64,000 bases of DNA from Anticarsia gemmatalis (GCF_050436995.1 NC_134771.1:2397501-2461500); one strand, 5' to 3'. Positions 40,545-51,339 are shown, counted from the stretch's first letter. Made by a program: numbers and translations. The notes: generated by a model from the letters alone, not told the origin.

Positions 40545-40672
40545 GGACTAGCACCGACCCGGTTTCGCGTGTCAGTCCAACAAAAAATCTTTGTCACCTT
40601 GAAGGGATATTACAAAATATAAAAGTTGGTCTCTCTTGTATATTGCGACACCTGAAGGCTGAATTTCACTTT
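40545..40672 (-). mobile_element. Helitron-like remnant, third type
   Basis: GGACTAGCACCGACCCGGTTTC is the complement of a Helitron-type end in CTAG. The body (GTCACCTTGAAGGGATATTA) differs from Lep1 and Hel-2. Confidence 0.4.
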
Positions 40673-40682
40673 ATTATTATTA

Positions 40683-40936
40683 TCTATACTAATATTATAA
40701 AGCTGAAGAGTTTGTTTGTTTGTTTGTTTGAACGCGCTAATCTCAGGAACTAGGGGTCCGATTTGAAAAATTCTTTCAGTGTTAGATAGCCCATTTATCG
40801 AGGAAGGTTATAGGCTATATATCATCACGCTACGACCAATAGGAGCAGAGTACCAGTAAAAAATGTAACAAAAACGGGGAAAAAATTTACACATTCTCTC
40901 TTATTTGACGCAAGCGAAGTTGCGCGGGTCAGCTAG
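40683..40936 (+). mobile_element. Lep1-type Helitron, complete
   Basis: It starts TCTATACTAATATTATAAAG after A (40682) and ends GCGCGGGTCAGCTAG before T (40937), 254 bp. It holds GAACGCGCTAATCTCAGGAA, TTATAGGCTATATATCATCA and AACAAAAACGGGGAAAA. There are no terminal inverted repeats and no target duplication, as known for Helitrons. It has no coding capacity. Confidence 0.85.
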
Positions 40937-41034
40937 TAGTAAATAACATTGTTATTTATTAATTGAAAGGTTTCAGAGCACCGATTCTACGGTGAGGCAA
41001 AACATTTTTGGGCTAATAGAAGCTAGAATTAGGT

Positions 41035-41335
41035 AATGACCGATGACATGACGGTAGTGCATGCAATTGAAGAGGTCCTGGGTTCGAATTCCGGTTAATT
41101 TCAATGGAATTGGCCTTAAACAAATATTAGATAGATGGATATTATTATTATAAAATCTCAAAAACGACTGAACCGATTTTGATGATTCTTTTTGTTATCA
41201 AAAGCTCATTTCTCACACAATATCACACACACATTCAACATGAAAATATAAGCAATGTTGCGGGTAAAGTATAGTAATTTAAAATACGGTTTTAGTATAA
41301 TAATAGTACTAGAACAAAAGCTAGTTCTGTTATCA
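41035..41335 (+). mobile_element. tRNA-like head and Helitron-like remnant
   Basis: Bases 41035-41100 hold GGTAGTGCATGCAATTGAAG and GGTCCTGGGTTCGAATTCCG, B-box-like. Bases 41141-41330 hold AAAACGACTGAACCGATTTT, GATGATTC and end at AAAAGCTAG. Confidence 0.5.
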
Positions 41336-41487
41336 GTGCCATGATGCCTAGGTCGACTGATAACGTATAATTTAGTGGTTAGGAGCGGACTTTGGTATCT
41401 AATTAGGACTAGGGCATATTGGTTTGGTACCTAGGTCATATTAAAAGCACTAGATTTTTATTATGGTATCGTATATATTAATCGTAA

Positions 41488-41680
41488 CCGGCGGTCCTGT
41501 ATAACATGATGTATGGATGTGAATGAGGCAAAGGAAGTTTGTAAGGATCGTAGATCGTAGAACAAGTGGTGTTCTTTGGTTTCTGCCTACCCCTATGGGA
41601 AAAAGGCGTGATATTATTTATGTATGTATTAAAGACATTATAGTTTTTACATGCATACATAAAATCACGCCTTCACAGGA
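41488..41680 (+). mobile_element. LINE 3' end, then an inverted LINE tail
   Basis: GGCGGTCCTGTATAACATGA, GTATGGATGTGAATGAGGCA, ACAAGTGGTGTTCTTTGGTT and CTGCCTACCCCTATGGGAAA form the ORF end; a small GATCGTA duplication (41544-41560) breaks its frame. Bases 41648-41675 (ACATGCATACATAAAATCAC) are a tail in inverse orientation. Confidence 0.65.
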
Positions 41681-41759
41681 TACTCCTAGAGTTTTGATGA
41701 AACATTTTTTTTATGGTTTCCAGTCTCTAACAGGAAAAATTAGTATTCCTTACAGGATT

Positions 41760-41825
41760 GTTTTGTTATCTATCTGTTTGTCAGTCTGTCCGTTTGTCTG
41801 TATGTTTATCCGACTGCCTGTCAAG
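41760..41825. repeat. Degenerate (TCTG)n tract
   Basis: ATCTATCTGTTTGTCAGTCT, GTCCGTTTGTCTGTATG. Such tracts are common in Helitron-like bodies of this window. Confidence 0.55.
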
Positions 41826-41829
41826 TATA

Positions 41830-42457
41830 AAATTAAAAATCTCAAAAATTGATTAGTTAGACAACGTTTTGCCACAGTGCGGTGCTGTGATTACGGTAGT
41901 CTTTAACTATTATTAGTGTGTCTTAGGTTCAATTCCCAAAAAAAAACAGGTGCAGAATACGTTTGATATTGTCTATATGAAAATTTTACATACAGACAAA
42001 TATACATACATTAGTTACAACCAGACTTTTAATCGCAAGTTTTCTTCGAAAGGTTTGGCAGGGAATCGTACGCGGGACCTTGAGATCACTTCGCATTCGC
42101 GCTTACATCACTACAGCACATAAACTGCTGTTACTAAGTCGTTTAGTGTGCATTTACCCTTATTGTTCTATTGTTATTATGATAAATGACTTGTCATATA
42201 TTTCTTAGAAATAGAAACTACAATTTCAGATATAGCTAATTAATTTAAACTCCAAAACACGGTTAAAATAATACCTACACGCAATTAAAGGAAACCCATC
42301 AAATTCCAATCCTAACAATCGTTGCTTAACCTTTTAACCGATCAATATGTCATCATATTAATTATTTTGAATTTAGAAGAACACATTGTCGTTTTTGAAC
42401 GCGCAAATATATGGCCTTGAAAAAGTAACCCTAATTTTTTCATATACTTACTTATAG
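41830..42457. other. Stretch without gene
   Basis: Nothing certain. GGGAATCGTACGCGGGACCTT at 42061 could be a worn, reversed tRNA-like B-box. Confidence 0.3.
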
Positions 42458-42695
42458 TTAGACAGTTGCTCTCACAGGTCGGTAAACGATCAGCAGGTTA
42501 AGCAACCTTTGACGTGGACAGTACATAGATGGGTGACCACTTCTATTTGAAATTATATCAGTGCTTCAGAGGGCACGTAAATACGTTGTTAATTAAGTTA
42601 AAGATACATTATGCCGAGTCAGAAACCTCATCTCATGTTGAAGGCCATCCAGTGACATAAACTTTGACTCCAAACTAACCTACATTATACGAAAG
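42458..42695 (+). mobile_element. SINE 5S-A, diverged copy
   Basis: Head: CAGGTTAAGCAACCTTTGAC, then ATAGATGGGTGACCACTTC. The body has GTGCTTCAGAGGGCACGTAA; the 3' end has decayed (ACTAACCTACATTATACGA). Confidence 0.6.
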
Positions 42696-43875
42696 AATGC
42701 CCTAAAACTATTAAGGGCCGAATTTCCATCATCAAAAAAACTATAATTAAAAAACAAAATTTGACGTTTTGATTCTATAACTGTCATTAACGTCAAAAAT
42801 ATTCCTCAAATCAAAATTGTCTTTCTCTAAAAATAGTTTTAAATTGTCTTATATGTCAAAAGTATAAATAATTTCGTGTTTATTGATATGTAATGTCACA
42901 AATCTATTAGTTTATAAAACGATTTGAAATAGCAGATAGTACTAACATCCGTGGTTTTGAGCGCGCACTCATAGATAGACTGGCCTTGCGAGTGCTATTC
43001 AACTCGGTGACACACTTAGAGTTGGCTCCAAGCCTCACAACCACACAAACGAGAATCAACCCTATTTTTGTATGAATAAAGTCGAAAATGATATAAAAGT
43101 GAAGTTTTAATTGAGACAACGCACCGTCCTATCGCGAATTTCGAAATTTGAATTTCGAATTTGGCGTTTTTTTTTTAATGTTCGCTTGCAATGGTAATAA
43201 ATTGGATTGTTTATTGTTTTTTTTATGTGTTTCGGATATAGGGCTTTTCAGCTTTGGCATTGATTTTTTTCCGTAAATTATTTAAAGTGTTGCCAGATTC
43301 TAACTCTGAAGGCTTATTTTCTGGTTTAATAACTTTCTTCTCGAAGTATTTAATAGATTTTCTTTACACTAACTGTCCCAAAAAGCCCAAATTTTCCTTC
43401 AAATGCACCTAAAGGCGTCAAATCGTGCTGAAAAGTTCCCAAAATTAATTTTACAGCAGTTAAACCCTGCATATGACAGTTATATTAGGGTTAAAGGTCA
43501 CAATTCTGCATAATTAGTATCGCGTTGCCAACCCAGATCTAAAATAGTGCTTAACCCATGACTAATTTAAAACCTAGTAACACGACAGTCTTGAATATCT
43601 TACTAAAAGCCTATGCCCTTTTTGAAGTACTCTTTAGAATTAATAAGGAGGTTTTCCTTCGATTCTAGATAAAACCCGTCATAAAAATTACGTAGCTTAA
43701 AAGACCGATATTCAAATTGAATTAATAATTTTACTGGTTTATAAACAAATTGAAGGCTGTTTAGTAAATTTAATAGGCAAGTTTATTATCTGTTAAATTA
43801 ATGAAGTTCACAATATTTTATATTAAATACATTTTCTAGAATACATTTTCGTTATAAACTTCTGTCGCTTAGTCG
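42696..43875. other. Repeat-poor stretch
   Basis: No repeat or exon recognised. TTTCGAAATTTGAATTTCGAAT near 43138 is a short palindrome-like word. The minus-strand frame 42907-43119 lacks support. Confidence 0.35.
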
Positions 43876-43879
43876 GCTT

Positions 43880-44008
43880 GAAAAGATTTCCCAAAAGTAT
43901 GCTATGACTTAGTTCAGGTTATAAACTATATGTGTATCAAATTTCATCAAATTTCGTTCAGTAGTTTTAGCGTGACGGAGTAACAAACATCTATCCCAAT
44001 ATTTAAAC
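43880..44008 (-). mobile_element. Helitron-like remnant (Hel-2 type)
   Basis: GGTTATAAACTATATGTGTA, TCAAATTTCATCAAATTTCG, TTCAGTAGTTTTAGCGTGAC and AACAAACATCTATCCCAATA, minus strand. Confidence 0.55.
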
Positions 44009-44394
44009 CGTCAATTTAAGAAATTCAAGTCAAAACAAGAAAGAAAAAATGTTACTTTCTTTTAGTACAAGAATTATCTAAATCGGTTGAACACTAAACA
44101 AACAAACAATCACTATTTTTCAATAATAATACATTTGACCCTTAACTAACATTAAAATAACTTCCTTTTAACATCAAAAATACTTAACAATTGCGTTATT
44201 CACTTACAAAACTATTTTCAAAAGGGATAAGACAGGTTGTGACGTAAGACACAGTACGAAGGCAAATAAAAAGCATTGCTTTACGCAATAAGGGCTTGTA
44301 TACAGTTTTACTTTTTAAACCAGTTTTAGTTTGATGAAAATATACACTTAATTCTTGTAATCCCCTCAATATAGTACATAACTTTATATCACAT
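44009..44394. other. Stretch without gene
   Basis: Nothing recognised. Confidence 0.3.
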
Positions 44395-44695
44395 CTCGTG
44401 CCGAGGTTGTTATGTGGATGGGTGACCACTGACCATCTTATACACATCCAGTTCCTCCGTGTTTCGGAAGGCACGTTAAAATGTGGGTCCCGGCTGTCAT
44501 TTTCAAAGATTTTTGACAGTCGTTAACAGTAATCAGCAGCCTAGAAGTCTGAACACCAGTCTTATCGAAGGGTATCGTGTTATAACCCGGGTAAATGGGT
44601 TGTGGAGGTCCGATTTCCACTTAATAATTAAGTGGTCTCAAAGTTCTATCCCTCCCTCATTCTGGGAGGAGACCCTTCCCTAGCAGTGGGTAATA
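44395..44695 (+). mobile_element. SINE 5S-B with head, fused to an inverted GCTGGGC repeat
   Basis: Head: TCTCGTGCCGAGGTTGTTAT, GTGGATGGGTGACCAC. The body runs to TGGGTTGTGGAGGTCCGAT at 44611. A perfect 19-base palindrome (CCACTTAATAATTAAGTGG) follows directly, then the minus-strand GCTGGGC repeat (CCCTCCCTCATTCTGGGAGG to CCTAGCAGTGGG). The SINE 3' third is replaced. Confidence 0.65.
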
Positions 44696-44714
44696 CTATC
44701 TTTTAAGTGACTGT

Positions 44715-44792
44715 AATACATCTGGTCTCTGTCTACCCCTATGGAAAGAAGGCGTGATTTTGTGTATGTATGTAAGTATGTATGTATGTAAC
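44715..44792 (+). mobile_element. LINE 3' end, tail only
   Basis: CTGGTCTCTGTCTACCCCTA, TGGAAAGAAGGCGTGATTTT and GTATGTATGTAAGTATGTAT. Confidence 0.6.
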
Positions 44793-45524
44793 ACATCTCT
44801 ACCTTACCCCATACTACAAAGTCGTGATGAACAATACCTTCGTTCTAGAGGTGTTGGTGACGTAACGATGTACAGCAAACAAAAAGTTAGTACATACATT
44901 GCGCAACTGTAACGCAGGGCTACAAGTAGCGTTAGCATATTAGCAGCAATGTATATTGAACGAAACTTTAAAATTTACTAATTAATATCGTTACTTACTT
45001 TCGGTTTACATAAATATTATTTGAAATTAATACGACATAATTTTCGCCAATATTATTTTAAATAGTATAAACTAATCTACATTATACTATACTAGAAATA
45101 GAAATTTTATGTTTTCAAGCAGACTAGCTACTTTTTAGCTAAGAATTCGCCATAACTCAAAAATCTTTGACACTAAACATTTCATTTTATCATACAACAG
45201 ACAGAAACAAACCCTGAGCAAAAATATGCCTATCCCTTTAAAAAACTTATGAATAATAAAAAAAACATTTTTCACACACCTATATTACTTATCTCACCAA
45301 AAAAGGTCTTAAGGCTATCTTTTACAAACAAATTCGCAAATATTGCCACTTTCCACACAAAGTTTGTGTTGCCAGTACACACATTTTTCCTTGTTGCAAC
45401 ACCGAGCATTCAAGGGAAAGCTATGACTAATCTTTTATCGATGGAAACCAGTTTTGGCGGTATTTTCCATATGACATAATAAAGTGTGTCTATGGTTCAA
45501 GAATACATAATAAAAAGTCTTAGA
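44793..45524. other. Stretch without gene
   Basis: The 76-codon open frame at 45249-45479 has no domain, splice or promoter signal. Nothing else recognised. Confidence 0.35.
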
Positions 45525-45600
45525 CTGTCTCTATGGCGGTCGTTATTATATGCGACTGCGGATTACGAAGCTCAATGTTCGATTCCTAGGTCACGTATCA
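45525..45600 (+). mobile_element. tRNA-like head remnant
   Basis: CTATGGCGGTCGTTATTATA and AATGTTCGATTCCTAGGTCA are A- and B-box-like. It lies immediately before MITE-3. Confidence 0.45.
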
Positions 45601-45603
45601 CGT

Positions 45604-45741
45604 ATCTCAGTTGACAACTATTGAACGTCAAATTGATGATCACTATTCAGTACATTGCTGCTTTGATGTAACGTGTTAAACACTATAATCTAAGGGAGAA
45701 AACAATGGACAGCAGGCTTCCAATTAGCTGTCAACTGAGAT
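45604..45741. mobile_element. MITE-3, complete copy
   Basis: The 138-bp element has 16-base terminal inverted repeats, ATCTCAGTTGACAACT and AGCTGTCAACTGAGAT, with one mismatch. The core includes GATCACTATTCAGTACATTG and TTTGATGTAACGTGTTAAAC, shared with 5935-6066. The superfamily is unknown. Confidence 0.65.
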
Positions 45742-45749
45742 ATATAACA

Positions 45750-45968
45750 GCCCTCCAGGTCGGACAAAGTACTATATTTTTCTAATTTACATTAGAATAT
45801 TTTCAACAGTACCCCGGAATTTGCTAATGTGCCCGATGTATGGCAATAGGCTCGCCCTCTATTGTATGAGACTAACATTGTTAATGGCGGAACACGGGTT
45901 TATTTCGTGCTTACTTTTTTACACCGGGTAATGATTTCACGTAGACAAAGTCGCAGGTAAATGCTTGT
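45750..45968 (+). mobile_element. Family E repeat, then a Helitron-like end
   Basis: Bases 45750-45915 show GTACCCCGGAATTTGCTAAT, TTGTATGAGACTAACATTGT and TAATGGCGGAACACGGG. Bases 45935-45968 show TTCACGTAGACAAAGTCGCA, a Helitron-like 3' end. Confidence 0.55.
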
Positions 45969-45984
45969 AATAATTTCATTAATA

Positions 45985-46122
45985 CAAAATTCTTTCTGCA
46001 ATTCTTTCCCACAGACCTATACAGTATAACTAATTTTGATAAAATTTTACACAGAGATAGTTTGAAACCCGATGCAAAACATATCATCAAATTATTCACG
46101 TGTGGACTCAAAATTTATCTAG
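45985..46122 (+). mobile_element. Helitron-like remnant
   Basis: TTCTGCAATTCTTTCCCACA, ACTAATTTTGATAAAATTTT, ACACAGAGATAGTTTGAAAC, ending ATTTATCTAG. Confidence 0.5.
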
Positions 46123-46339
46123 TTACAAGTAAACAAAATTGAGCAGTTTACCTTCAATGTTAAAAGAAGCGTCTATTTCTAAAAAATCTAGCCCTTTAGT
46201 AAAAGGTACAGCCAGTTAAAGGCATGCCAAGTTGTACAGCCTCGATTATATGCAACCAAGGCTAGTAGTGACGTAACCGTACTTAGTAGGAATTTGATGA
46301 TTTTAGACCTACGACTATAGGGCCTGGTCTATGAGTGTA

Positions 46340-46625
46340 GCGGTTGAAACTAGTCTATGACTATCTTTGGTATTTAGACTATTAGTTTGGGAAATTTTAT
46401 TAAAATCGGTTTAGCCGTTTTTAAGTGAGAGAGGGATAAAAACACTTTGATATTTATAATATTAGACTTATGATTACAGAGTCTAGTCTACGACTATAGT
46501 AAAAACGAGTAATCTATAACCTTCTTTGTTATTTAAAATATCACTATGGTAAACTTTATCGAAATCGGTACAGCCCTTTTTAAGTGAGAGAGGGATAAAC
46601 ATACTTACTTTGGTATTTGACAAAC
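46340..46625 (-). repeat. Two tandem Helitron-like bodies
   Basis: Bases ~46340-46465 and ~46490-46610 both carry TTTATTAAAATCGGTTTAGC / TTTATCGAAATCGGTACAGC followed by TTTTTAAGTGAGAGAGGGATA, and both are preceded by a CTACGACTATAG-like word. They look like an old tandem duplication of about 155 bases. Confidence 0.55.
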
Positions 46626-46651
46626 ACAGTCATATATTAGTTATAAAAACC

Positions 46652-46745
46652 CATTATAGTCCCACTACTGGGCAAGGGGCTACTCCCGTATTGAGGGAGG
46701 GTTTAGGCCTTAAGTCCCCCGCGCTGGTCAAATGTGGATTGGGGA
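46652..46745 (+). mobile_element. GCTGGGC repeat, partial
   Basis: TATAGTCCCACTACTGGGCA, GAGGGAGGGTTTAGGCCTTA and GCTGGTCAAATGTGGATTGG. Confidence 0.6.
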
Positions 46746-47257
46746 CTAACATTAGTACAATATGCATATAAAATATTTTCATACACAATATACACTTTCA
46801 TACATTTCATTCAATGTCCTTGAAAGCCTTCAAATAGGCATAGAAAGTGAACGATTAAGATCTTTCCGCGACTTTCTTTTCATACTTTCTATTTGTTTTT
46901 GGTCTCACGTTACATGTGTATTATTAGTTTTTATATTAACTTAATAATACAGCAGTAAGAAGAAAGTTTTTCACAATGAATAGTAAAGTTTAAAGGGATG
47001 CTATAAGAGATGGCGTTAGTGTGACGAAGGGTGTAAATGTCATTGAATTTTGTTAGTAATTTAAAAAAATGGTAAATATTATTAAGAGTCTCTTTATGTG
47101 TTTATCTGAATGTAACAAAGACACAAAAATTTTAAAAGTTTTTCTTAAAGTTTGACGTATATTTTCAAACTGCAATATCCTTCCTATTGGAGCAGCCAGA
47201 GGCACGAGAACGCCGAACTACAGTTGTATAGTAAACAATATATTGTCTATAATTCAT
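46746..47257. other. Stretch without gene, with a shared 15-mer
   Basis: TAAGAGATGGCGTTA at 47004-47018 is the exact complement of the word at 12238-12252. Nothing else recognised. Confidence 0.35.
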
Positions 47258-47332
47258 ACATATATAAAATCACGCTTTCTTCCCAAGAAGGAAGGCAGAG
47301 ACAACAGAACGGCTAGATACGATCTTTACAAT
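47258..47332 (-). mobile_element. LINE 3' end, minus strand
   Basis: ACATATATAAAATCACGCTT, TCTTCCCAAGAAGGAAGGCA and CGGCTAGATACGATCTTTAC. Confidence 0.55.
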
Positions 47333-47654
47333 AATATTTCGTATAAATAGTTGTAAATGTCGAGATTGCAAGGTTCACAAACAAAGTATTATTTAGTGTA
47401 TGAACAAAACAAATGTTTTATTGCCAATGATCGAGTTTCAATAGTTGCTAGGCCATTTAATGAGATCAATTGGAGTGGAGGCAGATGGTCTGATAGGCCT
47501 ATACCTAGACTATAACCTACTTCTATATGCAGACGCACTACGTCTATGTTCCTCATACTATACTGCTAAACGAAATATAGTATATTTATTGCAGATTTTT
47601 CGTCTTTATAAAAGTGTTTGTATACAGATCATATCGGTGATGTCTTGCAAAAAG

Positions 47655-47772
47655 GTTCTGTATGACAACATGTATGTATGTGAATAATGCAAAGGAAGTA
47701 GGGATCGTACCAAGTGGGGTTTTCTGGTCTCTGCCTATCCCTATGGAAAAAAGGTGTGATTTTATGTATGTA
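47655..47772 (+). mobile_element. LINE 3' end with tail
   Basis: TTCTGTATGACAACATGTAT, AGGGATCGTACCAAGTGGGG and CTGCCTATCCCTATGGAAAA, then TTATGTATGTACCTATG. Confidence 0.65.
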
Positions 47773-47794
47773 CCTATGTACATATTATGTGTTA

Positions 47795-47845
47795 CAAACA
47801 ATCGTGAGGTCCTCTGTTCTATTCCCGGGAAAGGGAAAGTATTTT
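47795..47845 (+). mobile_element. tRNA-like B-box remnant
   Basis: AATCGTGAGGTCCTCTGTTC and TATTCCCGGGAAAGGG resemble the family E head. Confidence 0.35.
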
Positions 47846-48047
47846 TATTTCGGAAATTTAGTATTTTGAAAGTCTTGGTTATATAAAATCCACGATTTAT
47901 TTAATTGAAGTTTGAACACGCAAATATTTTTGGAAATCGAAGCTACTACGACTTTAGCAACCATCTTAACCACTGCTATACAAAATAACCATTACTTAGA
48001 CAATTGGGTTGCTAAATCTTATCTACGATAACCTTGACGACACGGTT

Positions 48048-48062
48048 GCTTAGCAACCAACT
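48048..48062. promoter_or_regulatory. RFX X-box-like palindrome
   Basis: GGTTGCTTAGCAACC is nearly a perfect palindrome fitting the RFX pattern. It lies directly before a SINE-T remnant. See also 1333-1347. Confidence 0.35.
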
Positions 48063-48150
48063 AACGGTGCGTATGGCGCAGTAATTAATGTGGTCGCCAC
48101 GCTATGACTATTGCGCCAGGTGACTGGGGGTCGATTACTAATCGTTTTTG
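48063..48150 (+). mobile_element. SINE-T, head only
   Basis: GGTGCGTATGGCGCAGTAAT, TGGTCGCCACGCTATGACTA and GGGGGTCGATTACTAATCG keep the tRNA-like A- and B-box order; the body is lost. Confidence 0.5.
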
Positions 48151-49081
48151 TAATACAGTTTATTTGACTTTGGGCATTTTTAAGTAAGTGTCGTTTTTTA
48201 AATTGATCAAGTTATTTAAATAATAATAATAATATATTTGGGATATTTATTTTATTTTGAGTAATTTGTTGAGAAATTACTACTAAATGTTAGCAAAAAA
48301 ATAGATATAATAAGATAGCTAAAATACCCATAATATAGCCTGTTATTAAAAAAGATACTTTTGAATAGAATTCTATAAAAAAATCTTAAAAATTGGAATG
48401 CTATTGCAAAAGCTCTTTACATATAGCAAGTAAGTTAAAAACAGCTTAAAACTTTAAAATAGGGCTTACTCCGGCTTACCGTTTAACTAGTAAGCGTCTC
48501 TTTTTGCAGGTAACTAGAAAAGCTTATTAAAAATAGCATGTTATATAAAAAAAGCTCGTTATTTTTGCAAACAATGATGCACAAGACTCAACAGTGTGTC
48601 GCCTGCGCCCGCGCACTTGGCCTTCAAACCTCATCAATAATATATAAGAGCCTGTAGGATAACGTGACAATGCACGTTGATGGCAAACAGGTGATAGATT
48701 AATTAAATAACACATGCTATGTATTGTTTGACGTAGACACTGCTATTTGCATTGGAAAAGCACATCACTATTTGTGACACGAGATGTAAAAAAAAATAAA
48801 GTAGATTTTTGAGAGATGTCACTACTGGCAGCTAAAGATATGATTTTTGGGACTAGACAAAAAATTAAAAATATTTAACTTATGCATTTAAGTAAACAAT
48901 GGTCACCGAGGGTGAAAATTTGCCGATAATTCGTACATTTGTATTATCACAGATTTGTTTTTCTGAATCTCACTCTTTCATGCACGCAATTTGCTTAAAA
49001 ATAGACGTATTATGATGTTTAAGGTTAGTCATGAATGTACCTCACTTAGTTTCGATTCTCCTCTTGCAATATTAGAGGTTT
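48151..49081. other. Stretch without gene
   Basis: AT-rich. CAAAAGCTCTTTAC, AAACAGCTTAAAAC and AGCTTATTAAAAATAGC words recur at 48405-48560 without forming a clear repeat. Confidence 0.35.
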
Positions 49082-49175
49082 TGGAAACTCACACTTGTCC
49101 AGCCTGTTAGATTCAAGGACTAACCCCTCCCTCATTTTGGGAGAAATCCTGTATCTACTAATGGAACAGTAATGG
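49082..49175 (-). mobile_element. GCTGGGC repeat, minus strand, degraded
   Basis: CACACTTGTCCAGCCTGTTA, GATTCAAGGACTAACCCCTC and CCTCATTTTGGGAGAAATCC. Confidence 0.55.
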
Positions 49176-49182
49176 GTTAAAA

Positions 49183-49425
49183 TCTATCCTAATATTATAA
49201 AGCTGAAGAGTTTGTTTGAACGCGCTAATCTTAGGAACTACTGGTGCGACTTGAAAAAATATTTTAACTGTTGTATAGCCTATCTATCGAGGAAGGCTAT
49301 AGGCTATATATCATCACGCTACGACAAATAGGAGCAGAGTACCAGTGAAAAATGTTACATAAACGGGGAAAATTATGACCTATTCTGTCTTATGAGATGC
49401 AAGCGAAGTTGCGCGGGTCAGCTAG
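49183..49425 (+). mobile_element. Lep1-type Helitron, complete
   Basis: TCTATCCTAATATTATAAAG to GCGCGGGTCAGCTAG, between A (49182) and T (49426), 243 bp. It differs from the 40683 copy by single-base changes and small gaps. Confidence 0.85.
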
Positions 49426-49805
49426 TCATTGCTATACCCTGCCTAGGTTTTCAATCAATCACTTGCTTGGAAGGTGAATTCACTTATTTTTTATCTCAAA
49501 ACCTATCTATCTTTGCACATGCGTATTGTAGGTTCGTGATCTGTAAAACATCGCGTGTTGAAAATACGGTGAAGGCCTAATCTTTTGTTAAAACACCTAT
49601 AACGAATCGATTACTGTTCGCAGATAATAATTATACGTTTGTAATATACCTTCGATTGTTTTAGCCTTTTAGGTGGTTAGCAGAAGTAAAAGTGACTTGA
49701 AAATTAAGAGACTTTTTGTCAACTTCAACGTAAAACTATACCTTTTTAGAATGACTATTGCGGCTCACTGCTATCAAAGTATCATCCCTTATTACAGTAA
49801 TTTAG

Positions 49806-50105
49806 GGTTCTTATTTTGCAAAATTAAGTAGCCTATGTTTGATTCCAACTCTTCAACTATCTGCATACAAAATTTCATAAAAATCGTTGGAGTAGCTTAG
49901 CGGTGAAAGCTTAACAGAAGACAGTCAGATTTTCGCCTTTATAATTTGGGTATACATAGAAAACCAATGTATTTTATGCTGTATTTCACCTCAACTCTTT
50001 ACCTATATCCATGCCGAATTTCATCAAAATTGGATCAGTAATTTATGCATATAAGAGTCATACATCCATCCATAAAAAAACTTTCGTAATTATAACATAA
50101 CTAAG
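49806..50105 (-). mobile_element. Two Helitron-like remnants
   Basis: First: AGTAGCCTATGTTTGATTCC, CAAAATTTCATAAAAATCGT, ATTTTCGCCTTTATAATTTG (49806-49960). Second: CCATGCCGAATTTCATCAAA, ATTGGATCAGTAATTTATGC, AACTTTCGTAATTATAACAT (49978-50102). Confidence 0.55.
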
Positions 50106-50755
50106 CTCAATCTATAATACAAATGTATTCTTACAAAATTTTTGGCATTAATAACATCCCTTTCATTAGTAATCCCAATTACTTATTAAATTATGCCCAC
50201 AACTGAAGGTGTCAAGTGAAACAAAATGGCTACCCTTTCAAGAGCTTATTATCACTACGGCCGGTTTGTTATCTAACTGGAGAAAGTTAAAGCCTCGAAA
50301 TTTGTACAGCATTTCACGATTTCACTGTAGTCTGATAAGATTCGTTTTAATTGTGGTAAAAGGAGACTGTGATGATGATGAATGGATTGAGAAGGATTCT
50401 GGTTTGTTGTTATCAATTTAAAGTATGTGACAGGCGAGAATTGTAATAAAGAAAAAGATCTTGGGAAGAAAATTGGAATTGTATGGTAATTTAAAAAAGT
50501 AGTTTTAGCTAAATAAGTAACTTTAGCTTTTATCTAAATTGGTCGAGTAGTTCTTAAGAATATTACAGACATATAAACATACATAGAAGACTAATAAAGA
50601 ATTAAATTTTTAAAGGTAATTAAAAATAAAGATATTTTCTTTGGCTTGATATCAAATGAAGTTCACTATAAGTACTTTTTTATGAATGTGCTGTAAGTCG
50701 GCTTCTCTTGTGATTCTTTGACAACCCATGGACATAATATTAATTGATTAATTAT
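50106..50755. other. Stretch without gene
   Basis: The 70-codon frame at 50209-50421 starts at a non-ATG codon and has no domain or splice signals. CTTTTATCTAAATTGGTCGA at 50527 is a Helitron-like body fragment. Confidence 0.35.
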
Positions 50756-50759
50756 AAGC

Positions 50760-50800
50760 CAATATAGTCCCACTGCTGGGCAAAGGCCTGCTTTTCTGCA
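50760..50800 (+). mobile_element. GCTGGGC repeat, minimal copy
   Basis: TATAGTCCCACTGCTGGGCA then AAGGCCTGCTTTTCTGC. Confidence 0.55.
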
Positions 50801-51092
50801 TATAACTATATAAAATCCATTTCACACCATTTCCAGTATGTTCTTTCCCAAAAAATGCTATAGAACTTTGCCCAACCCTGGTTTCAAAGCCAGTACCTAC
50901 AGCAAGAAGACCTTTACTAAACAATTGAATGTAATTAATTCAATGCATTGTACAGAGACAAATAGCAAAGACTTGCTATAATACAATGTGACTATGACAT
51001 TTGGCAGACAGCCTGTAACGTCTATTGATTAAAAAGATAGAACGCTAAAAAGTTTGGATAGATATCTACTGATTTTAATAATTCTTCAATAA

Positions 51093-51195
51093 TATTAACT
51101 TATTAATGTCCCACTGCTGGGCAAGGGTCTCCTCCCGTAATGAGGGAGGGGTTAGGCCTTGAGTCCAGCACGCTGGCCAAGTACGGGTTTGGGAC
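51093..51195 (+). mobile_element. GCTGGGC repeat, well preserved
   Basis: AATGTCCCACTGCTGGGCAA, CTCCTCCCGTAATGAGGGAG, GGCCTTGAGTCCAGCACGCT and GGCCAAGTACGGGTTTGGGA. Confidence 0.7.
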
Positions 51196-51227
51196 TTTAA
51201 TCGTACTACATACTTAAAATTATTATT

Positions 51228-51297
51228 TTCCCTATGGGGATAGGCAGAAACTAAAATAAACCACTTGCTACGATCTCTACAAGCTTCATTTGTCATA
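51228..51297 (-). mobile_element. LINE 3' end, minus strand
   Basis: CCCTATGGGGATAGGCAGAA, CCACTTGCTACGATCTCTAC and AAGCTTCATTTG. Confidence 0.6.
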
Positions 51298-51339
51298 ATT
51301 TTTCTAATTTAAATGTAATGTGAAAGTTATAGAATGATG

